Source: a virus
Length of the DNA stretch: 48,291 nt
Strand: one strand, 5' to 3'
Virus record (IMG/VR): IMGVR_UViG_3300044638_003294
Span: 1 to 48,291 of that record
Both the position numbers and the translations under genes were made by a program. A model generated the notes under the pieces. It did no database searches and was not told the origin of the DNA. It was given only the letters and a program-made list of their open reading frames with translations. This document shows, piece after piece, positions 23,242 through 32,181 of the stretch; within the stretch, counting starts at the first letter, position 1, and the number at the start of each line of letters is the position of its first letter.

Positions 23242-25272
23242 ATGCCCCCTCCCCGCCTAAAACGCAGCAACACGGCCGGACAAGTCCCAGCCTCGCTGGC
23301 TGACGGCGAAATCGCCATTAACCAAGCGGATGGCAAGCTGTACTACCAGACTGCCGCCGGGGGCGTATCGACGTTCCTGTCCCTGCCTACGGCCCATAAG
23401 TCCTCGCACGCTACTGGCGGCTCCGATGCCCTGTCCGCTGCGGACATTGGCGCGATTACACAGACTGCCGCGGACGGGCGTTACGTGAACGTGACCGGCG
23501 ACACCATGACAGGCGGGCTGGCGATCAATGCGGCCACGCCACTGACCGTCACGGGCGGGAGAACATTTCTAGCGCCCGCCAGTGAGCCGTATGGCCTGGG
23601 CGTGCGGTATGTGTCAACCGGCGGTCCAGTGTACTTTGGTGCCACAGACGGTACGCCAACCCCCGGAGCGCAAATCAGCAAGGCTGGCGGCGGGGCGCTC
23701 ATGTCGTTTACGAACGACGGGGCCGCGTCCATCCCGGGCACCCTGACGGTTGGCGGCGTTGCGGTGGTGGTGACAACGGACTCCAGGCTTTCTGACGCGC
23801 GCACGCCCGCCTCGCATGTCCACGGCAACATCACTAACGCCGGTGCCATCGGTTCCACATCGGGACTGCCGATCATCACCACCACCAGCGGTGTTCTAAC
23901 AGTCGGAGCGTTCGGGACTGCGGCTGGATCTTTCTGCCAGGGCAACGACTCGCGATTGTCGGACGCACGCACGCCCGCCGCCCACACGCACGGCAGCATA
24001 ACGAACGCCGGTGCTATTGGGTCTACCTCTGGGTTGCCAATCATCACCACCACCTCTGGCGTGTTGAGCGCGGGCGCATTTGGGACGGCAGCGGGTTCTT
24101 TCTGCCAAGGCAACGACTCCAGGCTTTCTGACGCGCGCACGCCTCTGGCTCACACGCAGGCTGCGTCAACGATCACAGACTTCGCAACGGAAGCGGCAAA
24201 GTATGGACCCGTGACAAGCGTGAACGGCTTAACTGGGGCTGTGACCGTTTCGTCTGGCAGTTCGATCAGCGACGGCAACAAGGGTGACATCACCGTCAGC
24301 GGCTCTGGTGAAACGTGGACAATCAATGCCAGCGCTGTGATCACAGCCGACATTGCTGGCAGTGCAGTCACCTACGCCAAGATTCAGAACGTCTCTGCCA
24401 CTGACAGGCTTCTTGGCCGGTCCACTGCGGGGGCTGGTGTCATTGAAGAAATCACCTGCACTGCGTTCGGTCGAAGCATTCTGGCCGGAGCGGATGCGGC
24501 TGCGGTTCGCACAACACTCAACGCGGTGTCCAAGGCAGGCGACACCATCTCGGGCGCGCTGACCTGCACCGGAGCCATCACGGGGCAGACGGGCCTTAAC
24601 ATCTCAGGTGGCCGCTCGCTGTGTCGGTCCAATGACTCGCAGTACGGGGTTGGGTCGGCTTACGGAATCGGCGGCGGTTACGTGTACTTCGGTGCGGTGA
24701 GCGCACACGCCACTCCCGATGCGGCTATCAGTGCCGCGGGCGGCGTTACGCTCATGACGCTTCAGAACGGCGGCAACGTGGGCATCGGCACTTCCAGCCC
24801 TGCCGTCAAGCTGGATGTGGCAGGAGCTATCCGCGCCTCAACGGGAGTTCTGTTTGGAACGAATACAGCCGCTGCCAACACGTTGGACGATTACGAGGAA
24901 GGAACATGGACTCCTACCTTTGTCTCGGGCTTTTCGTCTGTGACCGTCATCAACGCAGTGGGACGATACATCAAAATTGGGCAGCATGTTACAGCCCACA
25001 TTCGGCTTGGCGTGAGCGCGTTCACTGGCAGCGGGTCGCCTGTTGGGATCTCGCTGCCATTCACCGCTTCTTCGGCATCTGTCGGAGGTGGTGTTGTTCA
25101 CTACAGCAACGCCTTCGCTGCTGGCGTAGTGGCCCCGCCTATGCTTTATGGTCCCGATGGCGGATCGTCTACAGCGACTCTGGTAAAGGCCAACGCCGAA
25201 GGCTTTACAGCTAGCGATTTTAAAACCCCAGGATGGACCGTTGGGTTCACGGTCCTCTACACGGCAGACTAA
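23242..25272 (+). CDS. Large tail fibre protein with internal repeats, 676 aa
   Basis: Begins MPPPRLKRSNTAGQVPASLA with the shared module GEIAINQADGKLYYQ. Residues 180-291 are two copies of a 56-residue repeat opening DSRLSDARTPAxHxHG and ending GTAAGSFCQGN, and a third partial copy follows. The middle contains VNGLTGAVTVSSGSSISDGN, a fibre-shaft phrase. The C-terminal 120 residues (ANTLDDYEEGTWTPTFVSGF onwards) are a distinct beta domain of a type often seen as the receptor-binding tip. Each repeat holds a conserved SFCQGN cysteine. This is the longest fibre and probably the main adhesin. Confidence 0.85.
   Translation: MPPPRLKRSNTAGQVPASLADGEIAINQADGKLYYQTAAGGVSTFLSLPTAHKSSHATGGSDALSAADIGAITQTAADGRYVNVTGDTMTGGLAINAATPLTVTGGRTFLAPASEPYGLGVRYVSTGGPVYFGATDGTPTPGAQISKAGGGALMSFTNDGAASIPGTLTVGGVAVVVTTDSRLSDARTPASHVHGNITNAGAIGSTSGLPIITTTSGVLTVGAFGTAAGSFCQGNDSRLSDARTPAAHTHGSITNAGAIGSTSGLPIITTTSGVLSAGAFGTAAGSFCQGNDSRLSDARTPLAHTQAASTITDFATEAAKYGPVTSVNGLTGAVTVSSGSSISDGNKGDITVSGSGETWTINASAVITADIAGSAVTYAKIQNVSATDRLLGRSTAGAGVIEEITCTAFGRSILAGADAAAVRTTLNAVSKAGDTISGALTCTGAITGQTGLNISGGRSLCRSNDSQYGVGSAYGIGGGYVYFGAVSAHATPDAAISAAGGVTLMTLQNGGNVGIGTSSPAVKLDVAGAIRASTGVLFGTNTAAANTLDDYEEGTWTPTFVSGFSSVTVINAVGRYIKIGQHVTAHIRLGVSAFTGSGSPVGISLPFTASSASVGGGVVHYSNAFAAGVVAPPMLYGPDGGSSTATLVKANAEGFTASDFKTPGWTVGFTVLYTAD
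23779..24114 (+). repeat. Two tandem 168-bp coding repeats
   Basis: Units start at GAC in 23779 and 23947, and a partial third at 24115. They encode 56 residues each (DSRLSDARTP...GTAAGSF). The copies differ in many third positions (for example GACTCCAGGCTT versus GACTCGCGATTG), so the duplication is not very recent, although the partial third copy again has GACTCCAGGCTTTCTGACGC, the start of copy 1, suggesting gene conversion. Confidence 0.85.
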
Positions 25273-25274
25273 AT

Positions 25275-25523
25275 ATGGCACTTACGCAAACGTCAGAAGT
25301 AGATCGGGTGGAAGTTGTGGGCGCGCATCGCTCCGTCCAAGTACGTGAGGCAATCATTGTTCGCGACGGGGATGCGGAGATCGCGCGCAACTTCCATCGT
25401 CACATCATTCACCCGGGCGACGACTACTCGTCCGAGATTCCGCTTGTTCAAGCCGTATGCGAGGCGGCTCACACTGCTGAAGTTATTGCCGCATACCAAG
25501 CTAGTCTGAACGGAGAAGCGTGA
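25275..25523 (+). CDS. Small tail-associated protein, 82 aa
   Basis: Begins MALTQTSEVDRVEVVGAHRS and has VREAIIVRDGDAEIARNFHR and EIPLVQAVCEAAHTAEVIAA. This composition is seen in small conserved proteins following fibre genes in tailed phages, function unknown. The start at 25275 is two codons after the fibre stop; an in-frame start at 25233 would lie inside the fibre gene. Overlaps the next gene as GTGA. Confidence 0.75.
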   Translation: MALTQTSEVDRVEVVGAHRSVQVREAIIVRDGDAEIARNFHRHIIHPGDDYSSEIPLVQAVCEAAHTAEVIAAYQASLNGEA

Positions 25524-26662
25524 CCGTGCTTACCTACTACGACGCAGTCGAACATCTCATCACCAGCAGTTCTGGTGGACCGCAGGATGCAGAGCAGACC
25601 GACATCCGCACATCCATCCAGCGCGCGTACAGCGAACTCTCAACGATCCGCGACTGGAACTACTACCAGACTCATGGCCGCATCCGGTTCTCCATCAACT
25701 GGTACGGCTCGGTCACCTACAGCCAAGACACAAGGTTCTTCGACCTGTCGTCTGGGGACGCATTCCCGACTAACTCGGCGCTGTCTCGCATGCGCCTCAA
25801 CAACACGGTCGCGAAGATCGCCACTCGCGTCAGCAGCACCCGACTGCTCTGCGACCCGATCCTGACTCCTTCCAGCGATTTCCTCAATCCCACCGCTGCC
25901 ACGCTGTACCAAGACACCTTCCCTCTGCCGTCCGACTTCCGGTCGCTGGACTCCCCAATCGACCATGTCGCTTGGACGCGGTTCATCTACGTGTCCGCAG
26001 ACCAAGCGATGAAGCTGGAGAACGCCAACAACCTTGCGGGACCGCCGCATGCGTGGACGGTCATCAAGGATCCGCATGGCACTGGGTGGGCGATTAAGGT
26101 TGTTGGGTATCCGGTAGCCAACTCCAACTTGGACTTCACGTACCGACGCCTCCCCCGCCGCCTGCGGATCTCAGGCCATGAGGCTGGCTCGCGTCAGGGC
26201 ACGGTGACCATTGCGGGCACAGCCGTCACGGGAACGGGCACTGCATTCACAGCCGCCATGGTGGGTTCAGTCCTGCGAGTGGGAACCTCCACGGATTTCC
26301 CTGGTAGCGACGGTTCGCTCCTACCCTACCAAGGCGAGGCAGTCATCGCTTCGGTCGCCAGCGCGACCTCTTGCACGTTGGCTACCTCCCTCACGGCCAC
26401 TGGCGCGAAGTATCTCGTCACCGACATTGTGGACATGTCGCCCGGGATGAATAACGGGTTCTTGTCCTGTGCTGCGTACTGGCTGGCCCGCACGCGCAAC
26501 ACCAAGCCCGACAACGCCTTTGCCATGTACCAGCGGGACTTGCGGCTGGCCATGGAGTCGGATGCCCTTACTCCATTCCAGCAACCGCAGCGAGTGATCT
26601 TCGACGCTATGGCGTGGAGGACTCCGCTGCAGGCCGACAACTTTGATGGAGGCAACCCATGA
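25520..26662 (+). CDS. Head-tail adaptor-like protein, 380 aa, GTG start
   Basis: GTG at 25520 overlaps the previous stop; a second GTG two codons later is an alternative, slightly better spaced from GGAG. Begins MTVLTYYDAVEHLITSSSGG. The helical text IRTSIQRAYSELSTIRDWNY and the aromatic YQTHGRIRFSINWYGSVTY resemble adaptor (gatekeeper) proteins that connect portal and tail in short-tailed phages. Residues about 225-305 are an inserted beta module (GTVTIAGTAVTGTGTAFTAA; LLPYQGEAVIASVASATSCT), then helical FLSCAAYWLARTRNTKPDNA. Position between fibres and the nozzle agrees. Assignment is moderate. Confidence 0.65.
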   Translation: MTVLTYYDAVEHLITSSSGGPQDAEQTDIRTSIQRAYSELSTIRDWNYYQTHGRIRFSINWYGSVTYSQDTRFFDLSSGDAFPTNSALSRMRLNNTVAKIATRVSSTRLLCDPILTPSSDFLNPTAATLYQDTFPLPSDFRSLDSPIDHVAWTRFIYVSADQAMKLENANNLAGPPHAWTVIKDPHGTGWAIKVVGYPVANSNLDFTYRRLPRRLRISGHEAGSRQGTVTIAGTAVTGTGTAFTAAMVGSVLRVGTSTDFPGSDGSLLPYQGEAVIASVASATSCTLATSLTATGAKYLVTDIVDMSPGMNNGFLSCAAYWLARTRNTKPDNAFAMYQRDLRLAMESDALTPFQQPQRVIFDAMAWRTPLQADNFDGGNP

Positions 26663-26934
26663 TCGTTATCGACAAGTGGGCGGGGCTGGTCACCAACGCA
26701 TCGTCGTATGCCACACCTCCCGGGTCCACGGTACAGCAAATCAACCTGCAGTGCTTGGTGCCCGGGAAGCTCACCGTTCGTTCGGGCCTGTCGCCCATCA
26801 CGTTCACTTCTGCCGACTCCACGGCATCTCCGATTGTATCTGCCTTCCGATACCAGAGCGGCACAGGCGAGCATCTCGTCTACCAAGATTCAGCCGGACG
26901 CATCTACTCCTCCGTAAAGACAGGTAGCGCCTAA
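26659..26934 (+). CDS. N-terminal fragment-like nozzle protein, 91 aa
   Basis: Begins MIVIDKWAGLVTNASSYATP and continues PPGSTVQQINLQCLVPGKLT. The order 'xxGLxTxxSxYxxPPGxxxQQxNLQCLxPGxLxVRxG' is what one sees at the start of podovirus nozzle (tail tubular B-like) proteins. Here this start is a separate 91-residue gene ending TGSA and coupled by TAATG to the 861-residue gene that carries the rest. GGAGGCAACCC precedes the ATG. The role in the tail tip is inferred. Confidence 0.7.
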   Translation: MIVIDKWAGLVTNASSYATPPGSTVQQINLQCLVPGKLTVRSGLSPITFTSADSTASPIVSAFRYQSGTGEHLVYQDSAGRIYSSVKTGSA

Positions 26935-29519
26935 TGACCTATCTGGCCCAACGTCGATCCGGCCAAGTCGTCTCAATCTCAATGACTACTGGCGGTTCCG
27001 GCTACACCGCCCCACCTTCAGTGAGCTTTTCTGGCGGCGGTGGTGCGGGTGCTGCCGGACTTGCCCACATGGCCGGTACGCAGGTTGAGTCTGTTGTTAT
27101 CACCAACGGTGGAACAGGCTACACATCCGCGCCAACGGTCACCATCTCGGGCAACGCACAAGCATCCGCGAGCGTGTACACCGGCGCGGTTATTCCTGCG
27201 TCCTTTGTCCGTTCGCGATTCAATGATCTGTACGTGTTCGACGGCATGGGGCGCGGCCTACGCTGGGACGGCTCTGCGGGCACCATGCAACCCATCGGAT
27301 TGCAAAAGCCATACAAGGGACCGGCTGTCGCCATCGCCAGTTCCTCCATGGCTGGCTATGTGGATGCCGTCAATGTCGTCAGCCCCGGCAACGGTTACTC
27401 CGCGGCTCCGACAGTCACCTTCTCTGGCGGGTCACCAACAAAGACGGCAGTGGCGCGAGCGGATGTCGCAGGAGGACGGGTTGTCGGCATCACCGTCTCG
27501 GAGCCGGGGGCAGGCTACACATCCGCTCCCTCTGTGTCGATCAGCAACAGCAATGCTTCCGGTGCTTCGTTCTCTCTTGGAGTGTCAGGGTCCGTGCAGG
27601 CAGTCACGGTGGTCAATGGTGGCTCTGGCTATACCACCGCACCCACGGTTGTGTTCTCCAGCGCGCAGGGTCTGACTAGCGCGAATGCTGTCGTCACCAT
27701 CTCTGAGTCGGGAGCGGTTGCGTCCGTAGACCTGCGCTCTGGCGGGAAGGGAGCTACTGGTGCTGTGACTGCCTCGCTGGTAGGAGGCGGCGGCGCTGGT
27801 GCCGTCCTGTCTGTCGGCATGCTGTACGGTGTAGCGGCTGTGACTGTGACCAGCGGAGGGACCGGCTTTCTTGCGCCACCCGCCATCTCCTTTCAGCCCG
27901 ACGCCACCGACGATACAGCCTCCGCTGCCGCGGCGACTGCGGCGGTGTCAGGGGGCAGCATAACGAAGGTCACTGTCTTTGGCGCTGGCGGCTACGCCTT
28001 GCCGCCGACTGTCTCTCTTGGCGACTACAACGCGACTGCCACCGCAACTATCTCCAACGTCATGCGGGGCAAGTACAAGTGCGCGATCCGCTATATCGAC
28101 TCCACGCCAGAGAAGTTCCGCGGGCCGATCAGTTCTTCGATTTCTGAATTGATTGAGGTGGACGTTCAAAACGGAGCTTCCTCTTTAACTTGGACTCTTG
28201 CGCACGCGGGGCTGGACGACCGTGTCTCGGCCGTAGAGTTGTGGCGCACCACCTCCGACCAGAGCGTTCTTCTGTTCCGCGTGGCAAAAATCCTGCGGTC
28301 TGCTGGGAATTTCACTGGCACGTTCACGGATACGTTCACAGACGAGCAGCTGTCAGACGCTGAGCGCGATGGCTACGGCCTGCTGCCCGTGACCCTGCCT
28401 AGCGGCCAGCTAAACGCCCGCCGCTTTGGTGTGCCGCCAGGGAATTTCTCCGTGGCGTGCATGTTCCAAGACCGCTGCTGGCTGGCCGTGGATACGACTG
28501 GAGAGAAGCCCAACAGCCTCTACTTCTCAGAGGTGGACGAGCCGGAATCCATCCCCTTGGAAAATGAGATTGTTGTCCAAGAAAACGCGGGCGACTCTGA
28601 TGCGGTGGTAGCTCTCATCCCTCTGGGATCCTCTCTAATCGCCGCCCAGTCCAGGCATCTATACAAGCTGACCTACGTGGCCCAGCCCGTGCTAGATGCA
28701 AGCATCATGCTGGTGGCCTACCGCGGGGTTCTGAACAGCCGCTGCTGGGATGTGATGGGTGGCGTGGCTTTCATTGCGGATAGCTACGGGATGTATGTCT
28801 TTGAAGGCCAGAGTGACCAGCCGATCTCTTTGCCGGTGGACAACTACTGGCGCGACGGCATCATCGACTTCTCAAAGTCCTCCCAGTTTTTTGTGCGGGC
28901 CGACCTGGCCACCAAGGTTGTCCGATTCTTCTACTGCAACTCCACTGACGCCTCTCCTTCCCGTGCGCTCTGCTATTCGTTAACCACAAAGTCTTGGTGG
29001 GAAGAACAGTACGCAGTGCCACTGACGGCCGCGGCACCATACGCTATTGGCGGGCAGCAAGGGGTTGCGTACGCAGCGTCTGGGTTCGTACGGATGGCAG
29101 GCTACTCAGACAATGGCACTGCCATCCCGTACAGCTTCCGCTCTGGCAATCTGCAGCTAGTGACTGAGGACAGTAGGCAGGCCGTGAGCTTGCTGTACAC
29201 GCCGACTACGGGCGATGCCCCGCTCTCGCTATCCCGCTACTTCAACGGCTCCGACACCCCAAGGCCGAATGCCGTTGCCAGTGATCGGGGTGATGGATTT
29301 GTCCCGGTCGTCCCCGGCGCGGAGTCTGTTCTGAACATGAAGCGCACTCGCTCTGCCCTTGGTGAGGCAAGCGGTGTGGCACGCGCCATGTTCAGCGGCG
29401 GCAATGAAGAGCGATCCGCTGGGGCCGACAGGCATGTCGCCATAGCGTTTGCTGGCACACAGTCTTCGTCCGCAAATGCACCTGCTATACACGCGGTCGT
29501 TGTGGAGGGTGCAAAGTAG
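26934..29519 (+). CDS. Nozzle-like tail protein with GSGYT repeats, 861 aa
   Basis: Residues 12-365 contain seven degenerate repeats of the form VxIxxGGxGYTxxPTVxFSGG (GSGYTAPPSVSF at about 21, TGYTSAPTVTI at 61, GNGYSAAPTVTF at 152, GAGYTSAPSVSI at 192, GSGYTTAPTVVF at 230, GTGFLAPPAISF at 309, GGYALPPTVSLG at 352). Between the second and third the text IPASFVRSRFNDLYVFDGMG resumes a nozzle-type fold. The C-terminal half (KCAIRYIDSTPEKFRGPISS; RFGVPPGNFSVACMFQDRCW; SLTTKSWWEEQYAV) resembles the propeller-like platform of podovirus nozzles. The repeats may act as surface decoration. Likely closes the tail tube before infection; by analogy only. Confidence 0.75.
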   Translation: MTYLAQRRSGQVVSISMTTGGSGYTAPPSVSFSGGGGAGAAGLAHMAGTQVESVVITNGGTGYTSAPTVTISGNAQASASVYTGAVIPASFVRSRFNDLYVFDGMGRGLRWDGSAGTMQPIGLQKPYKGPAVAIASSSMAGYVDAVNVVSPGNGYSAAPTVTFSGGSPTKTAVARADVAGGRVVGITVSEPGAGYTSAPSVSISNSNASGASFSLGVSGSVQAVTVVNGGSGYTTAPTVVFSSAQGLTSANAVVTISESGAVASVDLRSGGKGATGAVTASLVGGGGAGAVLSVGMLYGVAAVTVTSGGTGFLAPPAISFQPDATDDTASAAAATAAVSGGSITKVTVFGAGGYALPPTVSLGDYNATATATISNVMRGKYKCAIRYIDSTPEKFRGPISSSISELIEVDVQNGASSLTWTLAHAGLDDRVSAVELWRTTSDQSVLLFRVAKILRSAGNFTGTFTDTFTDEQLSDAERDGYGLLPVTLPSGQLNARRFGVPPGNFSVACMFQDRCWLAVDTTGEKPNSLYFSEVDEPESIPLENEIVVQENAGDSDAVVALIPLGSSLIAAQSRHLYKLTYVAQPVLDASIMLVAYRGVLNSRCWDVMGGVAFIADSYGMYVFEGQSDQPISLPVDNYWRDGIIDFSKSSQFFVRADLATKVVRFFYCNSTDASPSRALCYSLTTKSWWEEQYAVPLTAAAPYAIGGQQGVAYAASGFVRMAGYSDNGTAIPYSFRSGNLQLVTEDSRQAVSLLYTPTTGDAPLSLSRYFNGSDTPRPNAVASDRGDGFVPVVPGAESVLNMKRTRSALGEASGVARAMFSGGNEERSAGADRHVAIAFAGTQSSSANAPAIHAVVVEGAK

Positions 29520-30982
29520 TGTTTACACAAAGCATGCCACAGCTGGCGCAGGCTCTTTCCGGCGCTCTGCCAGAAGCCGCGTTGCGGCAGCTGATGCAGG
29601 CTCTTGGCAACTGCCAGCAACCGCTCTCGCACCGCGGCGCTGTGAATCTTCAGCCGCCTACCTCAACCGGCCCTGGCGGGCTGGCAAGAAAAGGAGTGTG
29701 GAAGACATCCGACTACCCCGGACTGATTCCTACCGCTGGCCAAGATACGTTCGTTGATGTCGCTGGCGACACCTACACCAACACCACCAACACCAACAAC
29801 TACGACGGTCACCAGTTCAATTTCCCGATCAACCAAGACTTCAACTACAACAACTACTTCGGCGGCGATACGTTCAATGTCGCTGGCAACAGCACGTTCG
29901 ACAACACCTACATCAACAACACTACCACCCAGAACCTCAACACTACCAATCTGAATGTTGAATACATCAACAACACCTACGTTGGCAGCCAAGGTCGCGA
30001 TGGCCGCGATGGCTTCAACGGGCGCGACGGCATCACCACCGTCATTTTTCGCGGTGGCCCAGGCGGTGAGCAACAGAATTTCCCTACCGGCAACGCCCGC
30101 ATTCTGAAAAGCGTGACTGTTAACGGCAAGGTGGATGTGCCACACGCCACCAACGCCCGCGTGTACGACAAGGCGGTAACGGTCGGCACCACTGAGGTAG
30201 ACAGGGAGTTTACGGTTACGGGGCAGGTAGAAGTCCCGACCGTCGAAAGCGCGACCCTAAGTGCCATCGAAGCCAGTGGTACGATAACGATACCGACCAT
30301 CACTGGGGGAACTCTATCGGGCGCCACGGCGACCGGCACAATCTTCTACGACACGTACCCTAACGCAACGTGCGGCCCGCTGACGGCTTCCGTTGACATA
30401 CCTACCAGCGGTACGTTTTCAGCAACCCCAACCGGCATCGCGGCCACTGGTGCGCTTGGAACGCTGGCAGGAACGGTCACGCTAGACATTCCCACCGGCG
30501 GCTATTTGGATGCTTCTTGCAAACTTGTCCTGACAACGACAAGCGTGACCAAGAGCGTTGTCTTCACAGGCGCGCCGAGCGTGTCCATTACCAGCCAAGG
30601 GAAGGTGGACGGGAACGTGACTCTCGTCTCGCCGGGGTCGTCCAAGTCCGTGACCGTCAACACGCCGACGATCACGCTGACAAAGTCTTCTGCGTCTTCG
30701 TCCGTGTCGCTCAAGGTGAACGGCGGCACGTTCAGTCCAACGACCGGCAGCACCACATCTGCCGTCACGGTCAGTGCTGCGGGAGCGACCGTCACATTGA
30801 CGGCAGGCACTACCGATGTGCAGGTGTCCTTGGATGGTTACGTGGCTGTCACGGAGCCTACGGGGGAAGGGACTTTGAAGGACGACGAGGTGTTGCTGGA
30901 TGAAGAGTATGAGTCAAAGAGAGTGGACATCACAGTAGTGCAAAAGGCAGACCAGCTGGTTTACTTGAGGCCGCGCATCTGA
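29519..30982 (+). CDS. Asn/Thr-rich fibre or appendage protein, 487 aa, GTG start
   Basis: GTG at 29519 overlaps the TAG of the preceding gene. Begins MFTQSMPQLAQALSGALPEA (a helical anchor), then an Asn/Thr-rich region (TYTNTTNTNNYDGHQFNFPI; NNTTTQNLNTTNLNVEYINN), a short collagen-like stretch GRDGRDGFNGRDG, and a Thr/Val/Ser-rich shaft (VTVSAAGATVTLTAGTTDVQ) ending KADQLVYLRPRI. A fibrous virion appendage is likely; collagen-like tripeptides occur in phage fibres and help trimerise. No enzyme motif. Confidence 0.75.
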   Translation: MFTQSMPQLAQALSGALPEAALRQLMQALGNCQQPLSHRGAVNLQPPTSTGPGGLARKGVWKTSDYPGLIPTAGQDTFVDVAGDTYTNTTNTNNYDGHQFNFPINQDFNYNNYFGGDTFNVAGNSTFDNTYINNTTTQNLNTTNLNVEYINNTYVGSQGRDGRDGFNGRDGITTVIFRGGPGGEQQNFPTGNARILKSVTVNGKVDVPHATNARVYDKAVTVGTTEVDREFTVTGQVEVPTVESATLSAIEASGTITIPTITGGTLSGATATGTIFYDTYPNATCGPLTASVDIPTSGTFSATPTGIAATGALGTLAGTVTLDIPTGGYLDASCKLVLTTTSVTKSVVFTGAPSVSITSQGKVDGNVTLVSPGSSKSVTVNTPTITLTKSSASSSVSLKVNGGTFSPTTGSTTSAVTVSAAGATVTLTAGTTDVQVSLDGYVAVTEPTGEGTLKDDEVLLDEEYESKRVDITVVQKADQLVYLRPRI

Positions 30983-32172
30983 TGACCTGTACCTGTTGCG
31001 AGACGGGCCGGTGCTGCAATGGGTCCGTGTGTAGGGACACTTCACAATCTGAATGTGTGTATCGGTTCGGAACATTCACCACTGGTGGCGATTGCACTCA
31101 ATACGCATGCACATCCGCACCGCCGTACAACACACCATGCACTCTCTCAAATGCCTGCGTCTGCTCCTCTGTCGGCAAAGTGCTGAACGCGCCACAGACT
31201 ACCTGTAACTGCACCACTCTGACCGCAGCAGGAGTGCCGCACGGAGGGTGCCAAGCGTACTACTGCAACGCTTGCGTCTCAGGCTCCTGCGTTCTCACAT
31301 GCGTTGCGCCTCGTTCCTGTTGTGCCGGTACGTGCTGCCCGCTGTCGCAGCGATGCGATAACGCTAGCGGGAACTGCGTGGACAAGTGTACGACCGGCAC
31401 CTTTTGCGCCGGTACTGGGGCGGCGTACGACTGCTGTGCGGTAGGAGAGAAGTGCTGTGGGCCGTCTGGTTGTTTAGCCACCACAACCACCACGTACAGC
31501 CGCTCTGTCGTTATCGGAGACCCGGCAGGCTGGAATCAAGTAGTCATTACCATTCCTGACGGGGTGACAGTGACAATTACCGCTACTCAAAACACAGCGG
31601 CGCAAAGCCCGGATGGGGTTCCCGGCACCTCTGCAGATGCTTGCAATGTGATAGCGGTCAACAGGGCACGCCTCATCGGCAGGGTTGGAGACGTTGTTTT
31701 CGACATTGGCTCCAACTACACAGGCACACCAGGGGCCGGAGATCTTGCACTGCGACCCAACCTGACTAGCGGGAGTTGCACCAACAACCAAGTTGGCAGC
31801 TATGCCGTGCAGATTTCTTTTACGACTGACCCTTGCCCAGGCTTCACGCCAGCTGCCATCGGTGAGCCAATCGTCTATGCGTCCGGTGAGGAACCGCCAG
31901 CCAGCACCGGCCCCGGCACGGAGCTAAAAGCTCTGCTGCGCCTAGCTGGGATTGTTGCCTCCCCTACGTGCAGTTGTAACGCGCGGGCTGCACAGATGGA
32001 CGACTGGGGCGGGCGGGTGTGTTTGACACGCCTCCCAGAAATCTGTGGCTGGCTCAAAGAAGAGGCTGAAAAGCGGGGTTTGTGGTTTTTCCCACCCGCT
32101 GGATACGCCTTGATTCTGGCTGCGATTTCCCTGTCGGCACTGAAACAGACTCTCAGGGGCAATAACAAGTAG
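30982..32172 (+). CDS. Cys-rich protein with LecA-like and unusual C-terminal domain, 396 aa
   Basis: Residues 3-164 contain about 32 cysteines (openings TCTCCETGRCC and NGSVCRDTSQSEC; later CCAGTCCP and CCAVGEKCC), so this part should be disulfide- or metal-rich. Residues about 174-285 fit a LecA (PA-IL)-like sugar-binding beta sandwich (WNQVVITIPDGVTVTITATQ; SPDGVPGTSADACN; ARLIGRVGDVVFDIGSNYTG). Residues about 312-380 hold a third module with TELKALLRLAGI, CSCNARAAQMDDWG and ICGWLKEEAEKRGLWF, followed by a hydrophobic stretch (YALILAAISLSAL). From memory similar third modules occur in planctomycete and environmental-phage proteins. May be a surface adhesin; function unproven. Confidence 0.7.
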   Translation: MTCTCCETGRCCNGSVCRDTSQSECVYRFGTFTTGGDCTQYACTSAPPYNTPCTLSNACVCSSVGKVLNAPQTTCNCTTLTAAGVPHGGCQAYYCNACVSGSCVLTCVAPRSCCAGTCCPLSQRCDNASGNCVDKCTTGTFCAGTGAAYDCCAVGEKCCGPSGCLATTTTTYSRSVVIGDPAGWNQVVITIPDGVTVTITATQNTAAQSPDGVPGTSADACNVIAVNRARLIGRVGDVVFDIGSNYTGTPGAGDLALRPNLTSGSCTNNQVGSYAVQISFTTDPCPGFTPAAIGEPIVYASGEEPPASTGPGTELKALLRLAGIVASPTCSCNARAAQMDDWGGRVCLTRLPEICGWLKEEAEKRGLWFFPPAGYALILAAISLSALKQTLRGNNK

Positions 32173-32181
32173 GAGAATCTT

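Noticed and set aside
23481-24140. 219-residue minus-strand ORF inside the large fibre gene
   Set aside because: Its repeats mirror those of the fibre gene on the other strand; it is a shadow frame.
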